DNA of 64,000 bases from Balanoglossus misakiensis. Taxonomy: Eukaryota > Hemichordata. How positions within the stretch are numbered: the stretch's first letter is position 1; the number at the start of each line of letters is the position of its first letter. The stretch lies in contig CM082591.2 of NCBI GenBank assembly GCA_040954595.2, positions 8,928,001 through 8,992,000 on the forward strand. The letters run 5' to 3'. This document shows, one piece after another, positions 60,244-64,000 of the stretch. Made by a program: the position numbers and the translations under genes. The notes under the pieces were generated by a model that was not told the origin of the DNA, made no database searches, and saw only the letters and a program-made list of their open reading frames with translations.

Positions 60244-61033
60244 GGGGCCGTTCAATTTTTACGGCTGGGGGGGGGGGGTGGTCGGCAAAATCCAGGTCGG
60301 GGGTCACTTAAATTTTGAAATCCAAAGTGGGGGGGGGGGGGGGGTCATCCTTTTTTTTAAACGGGGGGGTTGGAGGGGTGGGGTCACATTCTTTTGCCTC
60401 TGACATTTGGCTTTTGAGTCCACAAAATTGCTGTTTTGCACCCTTTATTTTACAAAATTTTCTAATGTGGGAGGGGGACACACCTTCCCCTCCATTCTTC
60501 GCCACATTTCATTTATTGGCTGGTTTGTCTAGTGTACCAGGGCAGACTACTTGCCACCCCATCCCACCCATGCTTACTTTGGGTGGAGTGCCAAAAGTAA
60601 AATTGGTTTTCCCCAACATTGAGTTAATTTGCTTTTGTGTTCATTAAAATGCAAGGGGGGACACCCCCTCCCACACCCACCCCCACCACTTTTCTTGTTT
60701 TACCAATTCTAGCAATTATTGTATTGACTTTTCATTTTAATTTATTCATAGATTTCTTTATTGCAACGATATACTATTATATACTTCAATTACTTTAAGA
60801 AATTTATAATTGAGGTGTGAGGAGCCTCATTCCCTTTATTGCATACAGTGTACATAGGTTCAGGACGGCAATTTTTTTCGGCGTGGGGGGGGGGGTCCAT
60901 TATATTTTTGGGCCTGTCAAAAGGGGGGGGTCATCATTTTTTGGTTCTGGGGGAAGGGGGTGGGGTCGGCCTGATTTTAAAAACTAATGACACAAACTTG
61001 CCGGGCCCCCAGCCGTAAAAATTGAACAGTCCC
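60244..61033. mobile_element. PIF/Harbinger-type MITE with G-run termini, copy 2
   Basis: Inverted termini GGGGCCGTTCAATTTTTACG followed by a G-run, and the complement ending AACAGTCCC, are flanked by direct TAA (60241-60243 and 61034-61036). It aligns with copy 1 (1803-2907) along its length, including the phrase CTTTTGAGTCCACAAAA and the GGGGGGTCATC blocks. It is 790 bp, shorter than copy 1 through loss of an internal duplication. Confidence 0.8.
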
Positions 61034-61566
61034 TAAGTTAATGTGATTGGCTTCTTTAGAATTATAATGGAATCAAATCATAGGTAATTTGGAACTTTTA
61101 TATTTTGTAGGATATTTTGTCTTATTCCACATTAAAATTCATCTCAAGAAAAGCAATTTATTAGGCCATAGTTCTTTGTAATAAAGGAGGAACCCACTAG
61201 TGAGATTTGAATGCACAGTAAATTCCTGCATCTGGTTAACTGTTCTATTTGGTGTATGGACAGTACATATGCCATTTGTAGCTTATGGTTCAGTCAGTGT
61301 TTGCCTGTTGATCTCTCTATGTGTGTGCGCGTCTGCCTGTATATGTACTCCGATGTAGACTTTCTCTTGTGTAATCCCTCAATGGGACCACTGTGTTCGT
61401 GACGCGACTTTTTTATTTTGGTCTACTCTCAAATAATATGGCGTATTTTCAGGGTTTTCATATATAGAATTGATTTCCTATACTATTCATACTACAGGTC
61501 AAAGAAATGCGCGAAATGTTGGGTCAAGTGTAAATTCACTTAAACAAAATATTGAACATTTTATGA

Positions 61567-61776
61567 ATGGAAATGGTTATAAGCCTGAAAGAGGGAATTG
61601 TATTTGTCATTAAATTTAGAGGGAAGTGGTCATCCTACCCCGTGGGTGTCCCCCTTGATAAGAATATGTCCTCCCCATACAAGCGCAAACGCCACTTCAT
61701 TCGCCACGACCTAAAAGGATCTTCAGTTGCTGTCATGCCCAGTCTACGCTACAGTTGGCTGCTTCGTTCATTCTAA
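61567..61776 (+). other. Exon-like open frame with SPYKRKRHFIRHDL
   Basis: The 3' half reads SPYKRKRHFIRHDLKGSS then AVMPSLRYSW and ends at a stop. It shares about 29 identical bases with 55282-55310. It lies just outside the 5-kb element. It may be the last exon of an unknown gene, or a transposed fragment. Confidence 0.3.
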
Positions 61777-62017
61777 GAATTATCTAATTTCAGGGATTTG
61801 TGGATGAATTGTAATGTTTATAAACAAACGAGCACAACACAATGACCATTTCAATTGACGTAATAATTTCTGATGGACTTATCTTCAGTTTCAACTGAGT
61901 CAGAATGCCACTAGTACTTTGAGAAATCCCATACTAATCATGTAGCATGGAAAAACAACCTCTTTATCCAAAATATATGTTCATCCCTAATGATACAGTC
62001 ACAAAGAGCCATGCACT

Positions 62018-62067
62018 CTGCATCATCCTGTTTCTCCATCTTGTGATGGGGGAACAGGATGATGCAG
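62018..62067. repeat. Small hairpin
   Basis: Arms CTGCATCATCCTGTT (62018-62032) and its complement (62053-62067) with a 20-base loop. It is non-coding. Confidence 0.7.
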
Positions 62068-62659
62068 TTTCATCTCCTCTTTTTGCAATTTTTAAGCATG
62101 TTCATCTGGTGGGTTTATGACGACAGTACATATGATCCATACAGGCTGATGCATGAACAGCCATGGGAAATATATCAATGCACTCATGAACTAGATCTGC
62201 AGACAGTGTCATACCTTTTAGAGCTTCTTTCCTGATCTTTATGACAGTCAGTTTGCCAAAGTGGCCAGCACAGACATTCTTCCAAATACCTTTCACAGTG
62301 CAGACAGACAAGGCATAAAGCGTATGTTGCTTGTAAGGAACACATCTCCAACTGGTACTTTGGGCCACTCAAACTGCCCATGTACAGATAGGAAACCCAC
62401 ATACCGGTACTTCCATTCCTGAACCTTTCATTAGTTTTGTGGTGCAGTGTAGGAATTAAGATTGGCTCGACAATTTGCACACTTAATTGCCTATAAGCAT
62501 AAAAAGAAATGTTTCTGGTCAGGCCTTTCTTTAAAAAATGGTGTGGTGACGCGAATTTAAAAAGAAATTTCCTCAAAGGGAGGAAGGATGGTCAGTTCCA
62601 TAGTTTTATCAATATAGTCACATGTATAGTGAAATTAACTTTTTATCTTGGTGGTAATT

Positions 62660-62986
62660 TTGATTGAAAAATAACATTTCAAAGACAGCATGAATAAATT
62701 TTAGTACCCATTTTGCAAGATCAGTTTGCAAGATACATTTTTACAGAAACGGGTGATCAATTTTTTTAATGATTCATGTTATCAGGGACAGCTTGTATTC
62801 ATGAAGTGGGGATGTTTATGGTGGGACTCTTTGAACATGGCTGTACCCAAAGTGTGTGTACGGTGGATAAAAAATACTATCTTATGTTTGATAAAAAAAA
62901 AAAAAAAATTATCTTGCAAACTGATCTTGCAAAATGGGTACTAAAATTTATTCATGCTGTCTTTGAAATGTTATTTTTCAATCAAA
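62660..62986. mobile_element. MITE with ~76-bp inverted repeats
   Basis: The left arm from 62660 (TGATTGAAAAATAACATTTC onwards) and the right arm ending at 62986 are near-perfect reverse complements over about 76 bp, enclosing about 170 bp that includes an A-run. No transposase is present. The target duplication is not clear. Confidence 0.8.
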
Positions 62987-62989
62987 TCT

Positions 62990-64000
62990 TGAAACTACTT
63001 TCCCACAATATAAAATCATTTTGATCTTATACTAAAGCTAAATAAGTAGTTATAGTAGTAGTTTTATACTTTTGTAAGTGTTTTACTTGTCTCTAAATGT
63101 TAGACCTGCAAAATTGGAAGGCTGGTCCATCAATAAAAGTAGACTTTTTCTGTTCATTGATCATTACCAACCCCCACCCACCCATGTTGATGGCAGGCAT
63201 TGAGGATGCAAGGTACATTCATGTTAAATATTTTTATTGAATAATACTGAGATCAAGTTGAATAAAGAAACATTTTGAACAGCTAGTGTGCCACTGTCCT
63301 GTAAGACATAAACTTTATAATAAACAGTAGACATGAGACTGTAATGCAATGCCGTGAATTCAGCTCTTCTATTATCAGTGGTCGCGCTTCTTTTTTTATT
63401 TCCTGAGTCTGTGGGGAAGCAATGAAACCACAAATTACTTCCTCTGCTCTTTTGACTGCATCTTTACCTAATTTGCGTATCTTGATTAGGTTGTTGGCGT
63501 TGCTCTAATGGTCTCAAAATGTAACCATTGAGTACTTGATAAAAACAATTGTGTCATTTCAGTCAATAATCTTTGAGGCCGAGCGTAGTCTTTAGTGTAC
63601 TGTGTCATGCGGTTGCCCTCACATCCAGTGATTTATAGCCAGCTGAAACAGAACGTAGTTTGCCAAGGCAGCCACCAAAAAACAGAAAAAAGGGTTTATG
63701 CCTTGTTATTCAAGTGACGTGCGCACTGACCAGAAGCATTTCATTTATTTGGCCTAATTAACAAATTAACACCAGAAATGGATTCAATGTATATAAACAA
63801 ATTAAAAAATAATATATTACACAATAATCATGAAACAAGACGGGCAAAAGTTAAATTATACAGGGGTGTGTGGCGCCCATTTTGAATTATGCAAATTAGA
63901 ACAGTTGTCTAATATTGCCATGTCAACCAAGTTGAAATTGTTTTAGGTACCCATATTAATGAAAACCCTGAAATAAGATATAACATACCATTTTAAGACA
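62990..64000. other. Non-coding right end of the window
   Basis: No exon is recognised. The stretch at about 63880-63960 is the reverse complement of the 58.1/59.0-kb unit ending TTCTAATTTGCATAATC, so it may be another copy of that repeat in the opposite orientation. Confidence 0.4.

Larger units (their letters stand above)
56384..61414 (+). mobile_element. ~5-kb repeat element (long relative of 244-366)
   Basis: The left end (56384-56480) and right end (about 61375-61414) match the two joined ends of the short copy at 244-366. The interior repeats a GATTTCTTTGAAATTTGGTA word (about 57330, 57555, 57680, 59750, 59905) and another unit ending TTCTAATTTGCATAATC (about 58020, 58190, 59020), so it is built of degenerate tandem repeats. 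It contains nested insertions: a foldback at 58281-58466, a Harbinger-type MITE at 60244-61033, and G-runs. No transposase or polymerase frame is seen. Confidence 0.55.

Overview
This is a eukaryotic, almost certainly metazoan, window. It is AT-rich, its coding exons are short and bounded by GT/AG, its intergenic and intronic DNA is packed with transposons, and it carries TTAGGG-type telomere-like repeats. The mix of KDZ/Zisupton-like, PIF/Harbinger, hAT, CACTA, tyrosine-recombinase (DIRS/Ngaro-like) and CR1-like elements fits a marine invertebrate such as an amphioxus, hemichordate, echinoderm, mollusc or cnidarian. I cannot fix the species from sequence alone. There are no bacterial operons, and most open frames are repeat-derived or antisense noise.

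Region by region. 1-6.6 kb: a chain of small DNA transposons (a Harbinger-type MITE with G-runs abutting a TTAA-flanked MITE) next to a decayed tyrosine-recombinase retroelement on the minus strand, and a second recombinase remnant on the plus strand. 6.6-10.4 kb: a 3.8-kb foldback element (family A) built from degenerate ~168-bp repeats. 10.5-13.4 kb: four plus-strand exons of a KDZ/Zisupton-like gene with zinc fingers and a SWIM-like CxC...CxH motif, broken by several stops and frameshifts. A fifth exon in matching phase lies at 33.05 kb, implying a 19.7-kb intron. Inside that intron sit a five-exon BEN-domain gene on the opposite strand (15.2-17.7 kb), a Harbinger transposase cut off by a second A element (20.0-24.2 kb), a hAT remnant, a decayed CACTA/Tnp2 transposase (24.7-27.1 kb), a 3.2-kb B element (27.1-30.3 kb) and palindromic elements near 31 kb.

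35.5-37.2 kb holds a further exon cluster of a conserved family I cannot name, followed by an intact CR1-like non-LTR retrotransposon (ORF1 with PHD-like finger, 997-residue ORF2) up to 41.6 kb. 42.9-48.6 kb on the minus strand carries a HIRAN-like exon, a four-exon XPG/FEN1-type nuclease missing one catalytic aspartate, and a SWIM-type exon. 48.8-50.35 kb is a nine-copy 176-bp array. 50.6-51.15 kb looks like a duplicated promoter and first exon of a plus-strand gene, followed by a telomere-like palindrome and minisatellites. 52-64 kb has little coding signal and is dominated by a ~5-kb repeat element (56.4-61.4 kb) into which other elements have inserted.

Nearly all protein-coding matter here is of transposon origin. 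The best candidates for host genes are the BEN-domain gene and the first exon at 51.06 kb. Family assignments rest on motif recognition by eye; no database search was possible.
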